This document shows positions 26,290 through 38,272 of a DNA stretch of 64,000 bases, one piece after another. Origin of the DNA: an uncultured Roseburia sp. (lineage in GTDB: Bacteria > Bacillota_A > Clostridia > Lachnospirales > Lachnospiraceae). The position numbers were made by a program, and so were the translations under genes. The stretch covers positions 1 through 64,000 of the forward strand of contig CAAEAE010000130.1 of assembly GCA_900753715.1 (NCBI GenBank), read 5' to 3'. How positions within the stretch are numbered: the stretch's first letter is position 1; every line of letters begins with the position of its first letter. The notes under the pieces were generated by a model that was not told where the DNA came from, ran no database searches, and was given only the letters and a program-made list of their open reading frames with translations.

Positions 26290-26883
26290 ATGGAAAAAGT
26301 ACGTTACATGATTTCCGATGCGGCGAATATCGTCAATGTGGAATCACATGTGTTACGTTACTGGGAAGATGAACTCGAACTGGATATCCCGCGCAATGAA
26401 CTGGGACACCGTTACTATACCAAAGAAAACATCAATGAGTTTCAGAGGATAAAGGACTTAAAGGAACAGGGCTATCAGCTCAAAGCGATTCGCATGATTG
26501 TACATAACCTGCCGCCGGAGGCTGCGATGGAGGAGATGCCACAGCAGCAACCGCCGCAGGCAATACCCGTGCAGCAGCCGGTTACCGCCTTGCAGGAAAG
26601 CGAGCAGAGCATTCTTGCGAATACGGACAAGATGGCACAGTTTACCGAACTTATGACACAGATTGTCGGAAAGGCAATCGCCGCAAACAACGGCGAACTT
26701 TCCAAAAACATCAGCGAGGACGTCGGACAGCAGGTCATCAAGGAAATGAACTACCTGATGCGGGAGCGGGAAGAGGCTGAGGAAGAACGCTTTCGGAAGC
26801 TGGATGCGGCAATTCGCGGAAATTTAAAGAAAAAAGAGCCCGTCATGAAAAAATGGCAAAAGAAAAAACCGTCACACGCGTGA
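26290..26883 (+). CDS. MerR-type helix-turn-helix protein with coiled C-terminus
   Basis: 197 residues. The N-terminal 75 residues form a MerR winged helix: ISDAANIVNVESHVLRYWEDE is the recognition region, followed by GHRYYTKENINEFQRIKDLKEQGYQLKAI. A Gln/Pro-rich linker (QQQPPQAIPVQQP) leads to a charged, coiled-coil-like tail. There is no ligand-binding or Cys metal site, so it may act as a structural DNA binder (RacA-like) or a regulator without a known effector. The stop codon lies inside the terminator hairpin. Confidence 0.8.
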   Translation: MEKVRYMISDAANIVNVESHVLRYWEDELELDIPRNELGHRYYTKENINEFQRIKDLKEQGYQLKAIRMIVHNLPPEAAMEEMPQQQPPQAIPVQQPVTALQESEQSILANTDKMAQFTELMTQIVGKAIAANNGELSKNISEDVGQQVIKEMNYLMREREEAEEERFRKLDAAIRGNLKKKEPVMKKWQKKKPSHA

Positions 26884-26892
26884 CGGTTTTTT
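26863..26892. terminator. Bidirectional terminator between the MerR-like gene and the ferredoxin gene
   Basis: AAAAAACCGTCAC pairs exactly with GTGACGGTTTTTT around ACGC. It overlaps the last codons of the MerR-like gene and lies 12 nt past the ferredoxin stop on the other strand. Confidence 0.9.
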
Positions 26893-26904
26893 GAGTGCTT
26901 TGGA

Positions 26905-27075
26905 TTATTCCTCGCTGATTGCTCCTGTTGGGCAAACACCTGCGCAGGTTCCGCAGCTAACGCAAGAACCAGCATCGATCTGGAACTGGCTGTCTCCCTG
27001 AGAGATAGCTCCTACTGGGCACTCTGGTTCACAAGTTCCGCAACTTACACAAGAATCAGAAATTACGTATGCCAT
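26905..27075 (-). CDS. 2[4Fe-4S] clostridial-type ferredoxin
   Basis: 56 residues, too short for many gene finders' length cutoffs. Two cluster motifs are visible: Cys9-x2-Cys12-x2-Cys15-x3-Cys19-Pro and Cys38-x2-Cys41-x2-Cys44-x3-Cys48-Pro, in two near-identical halves (SCVSCGTC in both). It is a soluble low-potential electron carrier for anaerobic redox enzymes such as hydrogenase or pyruvate:ferredoxin oxidoreductase. AAGGAGG lies 8 nt before the ATG, and the gene has its own promoter (27138-27166) and terminator. Confidence 0.95.
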   Translation of the reverse strand: MAYVISDSCVSCGTCEPECPVGAISQGDSQFQIDAGSCVSCGTCAGVCPTGAISEE

Positions 27076-27137
27076 TGTTATTCCCTCCTTAAAAATATAT
27101 GAATTGACCCGCTACTGTTTCCAATAGCTTACCTTGT

Positions 27138-27166
27138 ATTCTAATACAAAAATACGGGCATTACAA
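27138..27166 (-). promoter_or_regulatory. Sigma-A promoter for the ferredoxin gene
   Basis: On the minus strand: TTGTAA, 17-nt spacer, TAGAAT. Confidence 0.6.
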
Positions 27167-27252
27167 GCGAAAACACAAAAAACCATGTACTTTAATCAGG
27201 ACAAAGCAATACAATATAGGACAAATGTATCAAGAAAAAGTAGGCATTTTGG

Positions 27253-27280
27253 TTGCCTAATTGATATAATTATGAGATAA
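27253..27280 (+). promoter_or_regulatory. Possible promoter for the ywlC-upp-atp gene run
   Basis: TTGCCT with 16 nt to GATAAT; a TATAAT at 27265-27270 offers an alternative -10. A small inverted repeat TAGGCA-N7-TGCCTA (27241-27259) overlaps the -35. Confidence 0.35.
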
Positions 27281-27322
27281 TAGGTAGGAAAATCGAATGA
27301 TTTTTGAGAGGTTCGGTGAGAT

Positions 27323-28399
27323 ATGAAGACAAAAATAACCAAAATAGATCAAGAATCCGGAAACGATACCGCGCTTGAAGAAGCGGCAGAGATTATCCGG
27401 GAAGGAGGGCTTGTGGCATTCCCGACAGAGACCGTCTATGGACTTGGAGCGGATGCCTTAAGACCGGAAGCATCAAAGAAGATTTATGCAGCGAAGGGAC
27501 GTCCTTCGGACAACCCTTTGATTGTCCACATTTCCAAGTTTTCGGATTTGGAATCCATCGCAAAAGAAGTACCGCCGGAGGCAAAGGTGTTAGCGGATGC
27601 GTTCTGGCCGGGGCCACTTACGATGATTGTGTGGAAGAATGACAGAGTGCCATATGAGACGACAGGCGGAATGGATACCGTTGCAATCCGGATGCCGAAT
27701 CATAAGACGGCGCTTGCACTGATAGAGAAAAGCGGCTGCCTGATAGCGGCGCCGAGTGCCAATACATCCGGACGTCCGAGCCCTACGGAAGCGGCTCACG
27801 TAGCGCAGGATCTGGACGGAAAGATACCGCTGATATTAGACGGCGGACCGGTGGGAATCGGGATTGAATCTACGATTGTAGACTTGAGCGAAGAGGTTCC
27901 GATGATTTTACGTCCGGGCTATATTACGAAAGAAATGCTTGAGGCAGCGCTTGGAAAAGAAGTGCGCATTGACCCGGGAATTGTTGCCGCATCAGCGGAT
28001 AAAACCGGTGTTGCTGCGACAGGATTAAAACCGAAGGCGCCGGGAATGCGTTATAAACACTATGCACCGAAAGGGGATCTGGTGTTAGTGGACGGCAGGG
28101 AAGAAGCCGTAATTGAAAAAATCAATACGCTTGTGGAGGAGAAACAGGCGCAGGGGTTAAAAGTTGGAGTGATTGCTTCCGATGAGACGAAAGATGCCTA
28201 TTCGGCAGACTATGTAGTAAGCATCGGGGCAAGGGATGATGAAGATGCCATTGCAAGACATTTGTACCGGATTCTGCGGGAATTTGATGACTGGAATGTG
28301 GATGCAATCTATTCCGAGAGTTTTGAGACACCGCGTATCGGTCAGGCGATTATGAACCGCCTTCTTAAGGCAGCAGGACATCAGGTAATCTATGTATAG
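27323..28399 (+). CDS. ywlC: L-threonylcarbamoyladenylate synthase (Sua5/YwlC type)
   Basis: 358 residues, two domains. The YrdC domain (about 10-210) has GLVAFPTETVYGLGADA, KGRPSDNPLIVHI, SANTSGRPSPT and STIVDLS. The Sua5 C-terminal domain follows a linker, PGMRYKHYAPKG. It makes threonylcarbamoyl-AMP from threonine, bicarbonate and ATP for t6A37 in ANN-decoding tRNAs. It is followed after 12 nt by the YwlE-like gene, as in the Bacillus ywlC-ywlE-upp-atp neighbourhood. Confidence 0.95.
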   Translation: MKTKITKIDQESGNDTALEEAAEIIREGGLVAFPTETVYGLGADALRPEASKKIYAAKGRPSDNPLIVHISKFSDLESIAKEVPPEAKVLADAFWPGPLTMIVWKNDRVPYETTGGMDTVAIRMPNHKTALALIEKSGCLIAAPSANTSGRPSPTEAAHVAQDLDGKIPLILDGGPVGIGIESTIVDLSEEVPMILRPGYITKEMLEAALGKEVRIDPGIVAASADKTGVAATGLKPKAPGMRYKHYAPKGDLVLVDGREEAVIEKINTLVEEKQAQGLKVGVIASDETKDAYSADYVVSIGARDDEDAIARHLYRILREFDDWNVDAIYSESFETPRIGQAIMNRLLKAAGHQVIYV

Positions 28400-28411
28400 A
28401 GGGTTTGGAAT

Positions 28412-28879
28412 ATGAAGCAATATAACAGGATTATATTTGTGGCGGAAAGCGGAACGTGCCGCGCGCCGATGGCAGCGGGAATTCTTGGACAGTACAGTTT
28501 AAAGCATCCGGTTGAGATTCTGACAAGAGGACTTGTAGTGCTGTTCCCGGAGCCGCTAAACCAGAAGGCAGAAGCGGTTATGATCAGCAATGGAATCAAT
28601 ATGGAAGGCTTTATGTCTGTGCAGCTTACAGAAGAAGATTTCACCGAGGATACGCTCGTACTTGTGATGGAGCGCGCACAGTTAGAGAAGGTCTTCGAGA
28701 AATTTCCGGAGGCTGACCCGGAGAATGTGCATGTGCTGACTGAGCTGGTAGGGGATGAACTGGAAATCTTAGACCCTTACGGCGGAACGCTGCAGTCCTA
28801 TGGATTGTGTTACGAAACACTTCGCAAGACAATACGGAAGCTGGTTTCCTATTTGAACGAAGAGACTTCTGCGCAATAA
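28412..28879 (+). CDS. YwlE-like low-molecular-weight phosphatase fold protein, catalytic Cys replaced
   Basis: 155 residues. The fold and position match YwlE, a protein-arginine phosphatase of the low-molecular-weight phosphatase family, whose active site is Cys-x5-Arg. Here the loop reads [13 protein letters not shown]: the nucleophile position is Ala11 (codon GCG), while Arg17 is kept and a Cys sits just before it. The general-acid Asp121 in LDPYGG is present. Classical phosphatase chemistry is therefore unlikely; it may bind phosphoproteins or have another role. It lies between ywlC and upp and is probably co-transcribed. Confidence 0.75.
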   Translation: MKQYNRIIFVAESGTCRAPMAAGILGQYSLKHPVEILTRGLVVLFPEPLNQKAEAVMISNGINMEGFMSVQLTEEDFTEDTLVLVMERAQLEKVFEKFPEADPENVHVLTELVGDELEILDPYGGTLQSYGLCYETLRKTIRKLVSYLNEETSAQ

Positions 28880-28902
28880 AAACAGACAGAAAGGGAAAAG
28901 AT

Positions 28903-29532
28903 ATGTCAAAAGTATTTGTAATGGATCATCCACTGATTCAGCATAAAATCGGAATTATCCGCAGGGAGGAAACCGGCGCTAAAGATTTCCGTACCTTAGT
29001 CAGTGAGATTGCAATGCTCATGTGCTATGAGGCGACAAGAGATTTAAAACTCACAGATATAGAGATACAGACACCGGTCTGTAAGACCACAGTCAAAGAG
29101 TTAAAAGGAAAGAAACTGGCAGTTGTGCCGATTTTACGTGCGGGTCTTGGAATGGTAGATGGAATGCTTGCCATGATTCCGGCGGCAAAAGTCGGACATA
29201 TCGGACTTTACCGTGATCCGGAGACCTTAGAACCGGTAGAATATTACTGCAAACTGCCGGAGGACTGCGCAAACCGTGAGGTATTCGTCGTAGATCCGAT
29301 GCTTGCCACCGGAGGTTCCTCTGCGGCAGCAATCCGTATGCTCAAGGAAAAAGGTGTCAAAAATATCCGTTTTATGTGCATTATTGCCGCGCCGGAAGGC
29401 GTCAAGCGGATGCAGGAGGAGCATCCGGATGTCGATATCTACATCGGAGCACTCGATGACCATCTCAATGACCACGGTTATATTGTACCGGGACTTGGAG
29501 ATGCAGGAGACCGTATTTTCGGAACAAAATAA
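28903..29532 (+). CDS. upp: Uracil phosphoribosyltransferase
   Basis: 209 residues, normal length. It converts uracil and PRPP to UMP in pyrimidine salvage. [16 protein letters not shown] at the start, [30 protein letters not shown] (PRPP loop) and the C-terminal [13 protein letters not shown] are hallmark blocks. The ATG at 28903 is preceded by AAAGGG; the longer open frame to 28807 overlaps the previous gene and lacks support. Upp next to the ATP synthase operon is a known Bacillota arrangement. Confidence 0.97.
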   Translation: MSKVFVMDHPLIQHKIGIIRREETGAKDFRTLVSEIAMLMCYEATRDLKLTDIEIQTPVCKTTVKELKGKKLAVVPILRAGLGMVDGMLAMIPAAKVGHIGLYRDPETLEPVEYYCKLPEDCANREVFVVDPMLATGGSSAAAIRMLKEKGVKNIRFMCIIAAPEGVKRMQEEHPDVDIYIGALDDHLNDHGYIVPGLGDAGDRIFGTK

Positions 29533-29561
29533 TTACAGGGGAAATCGCACATACTTATTTT

Positions 29562-29607
29562 GGAGGAAACACCCTCTGCTCCCACAAGGGTGGTCGCATT
29601 TTCCTCC
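29562..29607 (+). promoter_or_regulatory. Structured leader hairpin before the dCMP deaminase gene
   Basis: Stem GGAGGAAA/TTTCCTCC is continuous on the left side with CACCCT/AGGGTG, leaving a 7-nt internal bulge on the right and an 11-nt loop. No T-run follows. It ends 18 nt before the start codon, 7 nt before the AAGGAGG site. Confidence 0.5.
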
Positions 29608-29625
29608 GGAAAACAAGGAGGGCGT

Positions 29626-30108
29626 ATGGGAAAACGTGAAGATTACATTAGCTGGGATGAATATTTCATGGGCGTTGCCATTTTATCCGGACTGCGCTCG
29701 AAAGACCCCAATACCCAGGTTGGGGCGTGCATTGTAAGCGAGGATCACAAGATTTTGTCAATGGGTTACAACGGCTTGCCAACAGGCTGTTCCGACGATG
29801 AATTTCCATGGAACAGAGAGGGAGAACCCGGCGAGAACAAATATTTTTATACAACTCACAGTGAACTGAACGCGATTTTAAATTACCGCGGCGGAAGCCT
29901 TGAGGGAGCGACCATTTATGTGACGCTGTTCCCGTGCAACGAATGTGCCAAGGCAATTATCCAGTCGGGCATCAAACGAATCGTTTATGACAGCGACAAG
30001 TATGATGGAACGCCGGCGGTTGCCGCATCCAAGCGGATGCTTAAGGCAGCGGGAGTGGTGCTTCAACAGTATGAGCATACAAACCGCGAAGTTCATCTGA
30101 CGTTATAG
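29626..30108 (+). CDS. Deoxycytidylate (dCMP) deaminase, ComEB-like
   Basis: 160 residues. Zinc-dependent cytidine-deaminase fold with His78-Ser-Glu80 and Cys104-x2-Cys107 as zinc and catalytic site. WDEYFMGVAILSGLRSKDPNTQVGA and MGYNGLPTG are typical of dCMP deaminases, which make dUMP for dTMP synthesis. The ATG at 29626 follows AAGGAGG; an open frame extends upstream but runs through the leader hairpin. Confidence 0.92.
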   Translation: MGKREDYISWDEYFMGVAILSGLRSKDPNTQVGACIVSEDHKILSMGYNGLPTGCSDDEFPWNREGEPGENKYFYTTHSELNAILNYRGGSLEGATIYVTLFPCNECAKAIIQSGIKRIVYDSDKYDGTPAVAASKRMLKAAGVVLQQYEHTNREVHLTL

Positions 30109-30141
30109 ACTACAGATGTTACCGTCTGAAGGATTACAACA

Positions 30142-30390
30142 ATGAAAAAATACAACAAGGTTTTTCAGTCGCTCACGCTGATTTTGCAATTTGGACTCAA
30201 CATGATTGTACCGATTTTTCTGTGCACCATGCTCGGCGTGTGGCTTGGGAAAAAATATAATATCCCCCTGATTACCATCCCCCTTTTTATTGTGGGCGCG
30301 CTGGCAGGATTTACCAATATCTTTAAAATGGCAAAAAAAATCTACGGACAGGAGGGGGACGATAAAACAAATGTTAAAAAGACTAAATGA
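30142..30390 (+). CDS. AtpZ/AtpI family small membrane protein
   Basis: 82 residues with two hydrophobic helices (about 10-34 and 43-62) and a basic C-terminal tail. AtpZ/AtpI proteins precede atpB in many ATP synthase operons and are thought to help c-ring assembly or ion uptake. It overlaps the next gene by 20 nt. Confidence 0.8.
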   Translation: MKKYNKVFQSLTLILQFGLNMIVPIFLCTMLGVWLGKKYNIPLITIPLFIVGALAGFTNIFKMAKKIYGQEGDDKTNVKKTK

Positions 30391-30817
30391 TGCGCTGCCG
30401 GGACTAATCGCGGGGATTATTCTCTATGGAGTTCTGGTGGAAGTCATCGGTGTCTGGTTTGCAGAGGATAAGCTCCGTTATACGACGGGACTTCTCATTG
30501 GAATTGCACTTGCCTGTGGCATGGCAGTTCATATGGCGATGGTTTTACAGGATACGGTTGCGACAGGGGCGGAAGTTTCCTCCCGGATGATCGCACTCAA
30601 ATCCATCCTGCGTTATGTGGTGGTGGTCGTGGTGTTTGTCGTAATGCTCTATTTTAACCTCGGAAGTCTGCTTACCGGTTTCTTAGGTGTTTTTGGGTTA
30701 AAGGTATCTGCGTACCTTTGGCCTGTTGCACATAAATTCCTTTCAAAAATGCAAGGAGATACAGGCGTTTGTGAGACGCCCGAAAAAAGCGAAATCGAAA
30801 AGGAGGTGAAATTGTGA
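30371..30817 (+). CDS. AtpI-like ATP synthase accessory membrane protein
   Basis: 148 residues with about four hydrophobic segments (DALPGLIAGIILYGVLVE, GLLIGIALACGMAVHMAM, VVVVVVFVVMLYF, LLTGFLGVFGLKVSAYL). Position between AtpZ and subunit a marks it as an AtpI-type protein, although sequence similarity in this group is low. The ATG at 30371 has AGGAGGGGG 12 nt upstream. Its stop overlaps the atpB start by 4 nt. Confidence 0.7.
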   Translation: MLKRLNDALPGLIAGIILYGVLVEVIGVWFAEDKLRYTTGLLIGIALACGMAVHMAMVLQDTVATGAEVSSRMIALKSILRYVVVVVVFVVMLYFNLGSLLTGFLGVFGLKVSAYLWPVAHKFLSKMQGDTGVCETPEKSEIEKEVKL

Positions 30818-31551
30818 ATGATGCAATTTTGATGTCATCTGGCGCCGACGATATAGATTTTATGATACATGGTCTGATACCGCTTAAAATCTTTGGACAG
30901 GAAGTCTGGATTACAACATCACACGTGTGCATACTGATCGTAATGCTGATTATGCTGATTTTTGCATTTGCGGCAAATCGCAAGATGAAGCATGCCACAG
31001 AAGTACCGGATGGATTCCAGAATATTCTGGAACTGCTGGTGGAAAAGCTTGAGGGAATCGTTTACAGTACAATGGGCAAAAAGGCAGCACCTATTTTTGC
31101 CAACTATATCTTAACGATTTTCATGTTTATTTTCCTGAGCAATATTTCCGGTCTGTTTGGACTGAGACCGCCGACAGCGGACTACGGTACAACCTTCGCG
31201 CTTGGTCTGATAACATTCTTTCTGATTCATATCACCCAGTTTAAGAACATTCCTGGGAAACAGATATGGAAAGATATGTGTTCGCCACTGCCGCCATGGC
31301 TGCCGATATGGCTGCCTATCAACCTGATAAGCGAGATCGCAGTTCCGATTTCACTGTCACTGCGTTTGTTCGCAAACGTATTGTCAGGAACCGTTATGAT
31401 GGCGCTTGTCTATGGTCTGCTCAGTAAACTGGCTGTTATCTGGCCGGCAGCATTGCATCTGTATTTTGATTTGTTCTCAGGTGCAATCCAGACATATGTA
31501 TTCTGTATGCTGACGATGACGTACATTGGACAGAACTATGAAGCAGAGTAA
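30814..31551 (+). CDS. atpB: F-type ATP synthase subunit a
   Basis: 245 residues, membrane stator that forms the ion half-channels. Five to six helices are visible; the essential Arg is in SLRLFANVLSG, and YFDLFSGAIQTYVFCMLTMTYIG closes the protein. GTG start with AAGGAGG 7 nt upstream and a 4-nt overlap with the preceding gene. Confidence 0.96.
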   Translation: MNDAILMSSGADDIDFMIHGLIPLKIFGQEVWITTSHVCILIVMLIMLIFAFAANRKMKHATEVPDGFQNILELLVEKLEGIVYSTMGKKAAPIFANYILTIFMFIFLSNISGLFGLRPPTADYGTTFALGLITFFLIHITQFKNIPGKQIWKDMCSPLPPWLPIWLPINLISEIAVPISLSLRLFANVLSGTVMMALVYGLLSKLAVIWPAALHLYFDLFSGAIQTYVFCMLTMTYIGQNYEAE

Positions 31552-31845
<294 letters not shown>

Positions 31846-31888
31846 GAAAGGCAGAAAAAATAATCAGAAGGGAGGCCGGTGATAAAGA

Positions 31889-32391
31889 ATGGAATTTCTT
31901 TTTGGTCTTGATGCGCAGCTACTCTTTGATACAGCGCTGTTAGCAATTGCCGTATTCTTTCTGTTCCTTGCAATGTCGTATCTGCTGTTTAACCCGGTAC
32001 GCAAAATGCTGCGTGACCGTCAGGAAAAGATTGCAAATGATATTGACAGTGCAGCAAACGACAGGGAAGAAGCTGCAAAATTAAAGGCAGAGTATGAGAG
32101 CAGACTTAAAAGTATCGACAAAGAAGCCGAGCAGATTTTAAGTGAAGCTCGCCAGAAGGCAGTTAAAAATGCAGCAGCAATTGAAGCATCTGCAAAAGAA
32201 GAGGCTGCACAGATTATCCGCAGTGCGAATGAGGAAGCACAGCTTTCCAAGAAACGTGCAATGGATGAAGTAAAACAGGAAATGGTAACGGTGGCATCAA
32301 TGATGGCAGCAAAGGTGGTTGCCGCATCCATCGATACAACGATACAGGATACGCTGGTAGAAGAAACATTGAAAGAAATGGGTGAATCGAC

Positions 32392-32404
<13 letters not shown>
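31889..32404 (+). CDS. atpF: F-type ATP synthase subunit b
   Basis: 171 residues: one N-terminal membrane helix (about 10-32, with FNPVRKMLRDRQEKI after it) followed by a long charged coiled coil rich in Ala, Glu and Lys. It forms the peripheral stalk. It overlaps atpH by 13 nt. Confidence 0.95.
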
Positions 32405-34463
<2,059 letters not shown>

Positions 34464-34489
34464 AACGGTAGAAAGGCGGTGTGCAGATT

Positions 34490-35353
34490 ATGGCATCCAT
34501 GAGGGACATAAAGCGAAGAAAAAGCAGCATACAAAGTACCCAGCAGATCACAAAAGCCATGAAGCTGGTTTCTACCGTTAAACTGCAGAAAGCAAGAAAC
34601 CGGGCAGAGCAGACGAATCCATATTTTAATTATATGTATCAGACGGTTTCATCCATGCTGGCAAAATCGGGAAATGTGAATCATCCTTATCTGAAAAAGG
34701 GAGATTCCACACGCAAGGCAGTGGTTGTGATTACTTCTAACCGCGGACTTGCGGGAGGTTACAATACCAACGTTGTAAAGATGGTGACAGGAGATACGAC
34801 ACTTGCAGCAGAAGATTTGGATATCTACGCAATCGGCGGCAAGGGACGTGAGATGTTAGAGCGGCGCGGCTATTCCATTAAGGAAGACCGTTCCGATATC
34901 ATCGAATCTCCGGCTTATGCGGACGCCGCAGCACTCTGCGCGCAGATTCTTGAGGCATACGCAAAAGGGGAAATCGGTGAGATTTATCTGGCATACACCC
35001 ATTTTAAGAACACGGTAAGCCATGAGCCGAAGCTTTTAAAACTGCTTCCGGTGGAATTTTCCGAGGAGGAGATTGCACCGGCATCGGATACGAATGTGCT
35101 TATGAACTATGAGCCAAACGAGGAAGAAGCATTGGATATGATTATTCCGAAGTATATTACAAGTCTGTTTTACGGCGCACTTGTGGAGGCGGTTGCCAGT
35201 GAAAACGGAGCCAGAATGCAGGCAATGGATTCCGCAACCAGCAATGCAGAGGATATGATCAGTGATCTGTCGCTGAAGTACAACAGAGCACGTCAGGGTT
35301 CCATCACGCAGGAGCTGACGGAGATTATCGCAGGAGCTTCCGCGATTTCTTAA
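34490..35353 (+). CDS. atpG: F-type ATP synthase subunit gamma
   Basis: 287 residues, the rotor shaft. MASMRDIKRRKSSIQSTQQ begins the N-terminal helix, VITSNRGLAGGYNTN is the conserved fold, and the C-terminal helix carries MDSATSNAEDMI and QGSITQELTEIIAGA. The ATG at 34490 is preferred over GTG 34481 because AAGGCGG is 11 nt upstream of the former and only 2 nt from the latter. Confidence 0.96.
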   Translation: MASMRDIKRRKSSIQSTQQITKAMKLVSTVKLQKARNRAEQTNPYFNYMYQTVSSMLAKSGNVNHPYLKKGDSTRKAVVVITSNRGLAGGYNTNVVKMVTGDTTLAAEDLDIYAIGGKGREMLERRGYSIKEDRSDIIESPAYADAAALCAQILEAYAKGEIGEIYLAYTHFKNTVSHEPKLLKLLPVEFSEEEIAPASDTNVLMNYEPNEEEALDMIIPKYITSLFYGALVEAVASENGARMQAMDSATSNAEDMISDLSLKYNRARQGSITQELTEIIAGASAIS

Positions 35354-35416
35354 TGCTTTTTGGATACTTGCAGCAACTACAATATTTTTTAAGAATAAAA
35401 ACAAGGAGAACAATGA

Positions 35417-36808
<1,392 letters not shown>

Positions 36809-36832
36809 TTTTTTGCGGAAGGAAGAATGAGT

Positions 36833-37243
36833 ATGGCAGAGGAGACCAGGAACTTTAAAGTGGAAATCATTACACCGGACCGCATTTTTCATCAGGGAGA
36901 AGCGGCAATGATTGAATTCAATACAGCCGCAGGTGAAATCGGTGTGTATAAAAACCACATTCCGCTTACCACAGTCCTTGCGCCGGGAGTGGTCACAATC
37001 CACAATGACGGACAGGAAGATGTGATTGCAGCGGTACATTCCGGGTTTGCAGAGATTCTGCCGGATAAGGTAACATTGCTGGCAGAAACCGCAGAATGGC
37101 CGGAGGAAATTGACAAGGCGCGTGCAGAAGCCGCGAAAGAGCGAGCAGAAGAACGTCTTGCCCACAGGACAGAGTCCATTGATGTAAAACGTGCTGAGTT
37201 TGCACTTCGCAAAGCACTTGTGCGAATTAATATTGCAAAATAG
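36833..37243 (+). CDS. atpC: F-type ATP synthase subunit epsilon
   Basis: 136 residues. The N-terminal beta-sandwich (FKVEIITPDRIFHQGEA, GEIGVYKNHIPLTTVL) is followed by a two-helix C-terminal domain that can inhibit ATP hydrolysis. Start is uncertain: ATG 36833 has GGAAG 7 nt upstream, ATG 36827 would add two residues but crowds that site. It ends the atp operon at a strong terminator. Confidence 0.95.
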   Translation: MAEETRNFKVEIITPDRIFHQGEAAMIEFNTAAGEIGVYKNHIPLTTVLAPGVVTIHNDGQEDVIAAVHSGFAEILPDKVTLLAETAEWPEEIDKARAEAAKERAEERLAHRTESIDVKRAEFALRKALVRINIAK

Positions 37244-37250
37244 GCGTAAC

Positions 37251-37288
37251 AAAAAGCCCTTCCCGCGTGATTGCGGGAGGGGCTTTTT
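37251..37288. terminator. Bidirectional terminator after the ATP synthase operon
   Basis: AAAAAGCCC-TCCCGC pairs with GCGGGA-GGGCTTTTT around GTGATT. It also serves the minus-strand COG0523 gene. Confidence 0.9.
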
Positions 37289-37316
37289 GTGCTCTACAGG
37301 CGATATTCCTCTATCG

Positions 37317-38258
37317 TTATGCTTCGGGATACAAATGCTTTTTGATTTCTTCTTCCACGAGATTTTCACCGATGACGATAATGACCTCCTGCCCGTTTGT
37401 AATCGGGCGGATGGTAATCTGCTCGTGGGTTGCGTTTAATTCCAGCCAGCGTCCATCATCGGTCAGGAGAAAGCCTTTGATACGGAAAATATTTCCACAG
37501 GCGGTATCTGCCATAAGCGCTTCCGTCACCGTGCGAAGGGCAGTTTCCGGCAGGCGCACATTTAAGAAATAAAGTGACGTGAACGTCTTTCTTGAATCAA
37601 ACCAGAGCTTGGCAGCGGATTCGTTTTTATAGCCGCTGTCGGAGATGGCTTTAAAATCTGCCGCTGTCAGTGCTTCCCAGTCCTTTGCAATGATTTCATC
37701 GGAAAGTTTTCTTTTACAGCCAAAATGCTCCAAGGCGCTGTTTATGTGTGATGTGGTTTTCACAATTGTTTCCTCGGAAACATCCTGACATTTGCTCAAA
37801 AGCACGGTTCCGGCGGGGGCGAGCTGGGACGCGAGAAGGTATTCCGATTCCTCGGAGAGGTGCTCCTCAAGCCCGGCGTCCGCAATCGTGATGACACTTC
37901 CAATCTCGTACCAGCGGTCTAATGGCTCTTCGTGCAGAAGGTCAAAAAATTCATCCACATCAAAGATGCCGGACGGCTCCACCAGAACACGGTCATAACC
38001 GCACATCCCCATCGAAATCAGTTTCGTCTTAAAACGTCTTCTGTGACAGTCCTCGTCGCAGCCGCCTGCAATCATCTCAAGTTCGCAGTGCTCCCCCATC
38101 AAATCCTGCAACAGCATCATATCGACATTGACGGCACCAAAATCATTCTCAAGAATACAGATATTAAGCCCTGCATCCATCAGATATCTGGCGTACTTTT
38201 TCAGAAATGTGGTTTTCCCGGAACCGAGAAAACCGGTAATCAAATCCACTTTTATCAT
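37317..38258 (-). CDS. COG0523-family GTPase (CobW/G3E), metal-site motif altered
   Basis: 313 residues. Walker A GFLGSGKTT at 9-17, Walker-B-like VLVEPSGIFDVDEF, and a guanine-specificity stretch LLSKCQD near 160 fit G3E GTPases, which act as metallochaperones. The C-terminal CobW domain is present (TSLYFLNVRLPE). The hallmark CxCC metal motif after switch I is replaced by GGCDEDCH (Cys67-x3-Cys71), so metal choice may differ. The GH2 gene ends 14 nt upstream on the same strand, so the two could form an operon by chance of position. Confidence 0.85.
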   Translation of the reverse strand: MIKVDLITGFLGSGKTTFLKKYARYLMDAGLNICILENDFGAVNVDMMLLQDLMGEHCELEMIAGGCDEDCHRRRFKTKLISMGMCGYDRVLVEPSGIFDVDEFFDLLHEEPLDRWYEIGSVITIADAGLEEHLSEESEYLLASQLAPAGTVLLSKCQDVSEETIVKTTSHINSALEHFGCKRKLSDEIIAKDWEALTAADFKAISDSGYKNESAAKLWFDSRKTFTSLYFLNVRLPETALRTVTEALMADTACGNIFRIKGFLLTDDGRWLELNATHEQITIRPITNGQEVIIVIGENLVEEEIKKHLYPEA

Positions 38259-38272
38259 TTGAAATCCTTTCG

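Noticed and set aside
29562..29625. T-box riboswitch
   Set aside because: Only AGGGTGG is reminiscent; no stem I, specifier loop or terminator, and the downstream gene is not amino-acid related.
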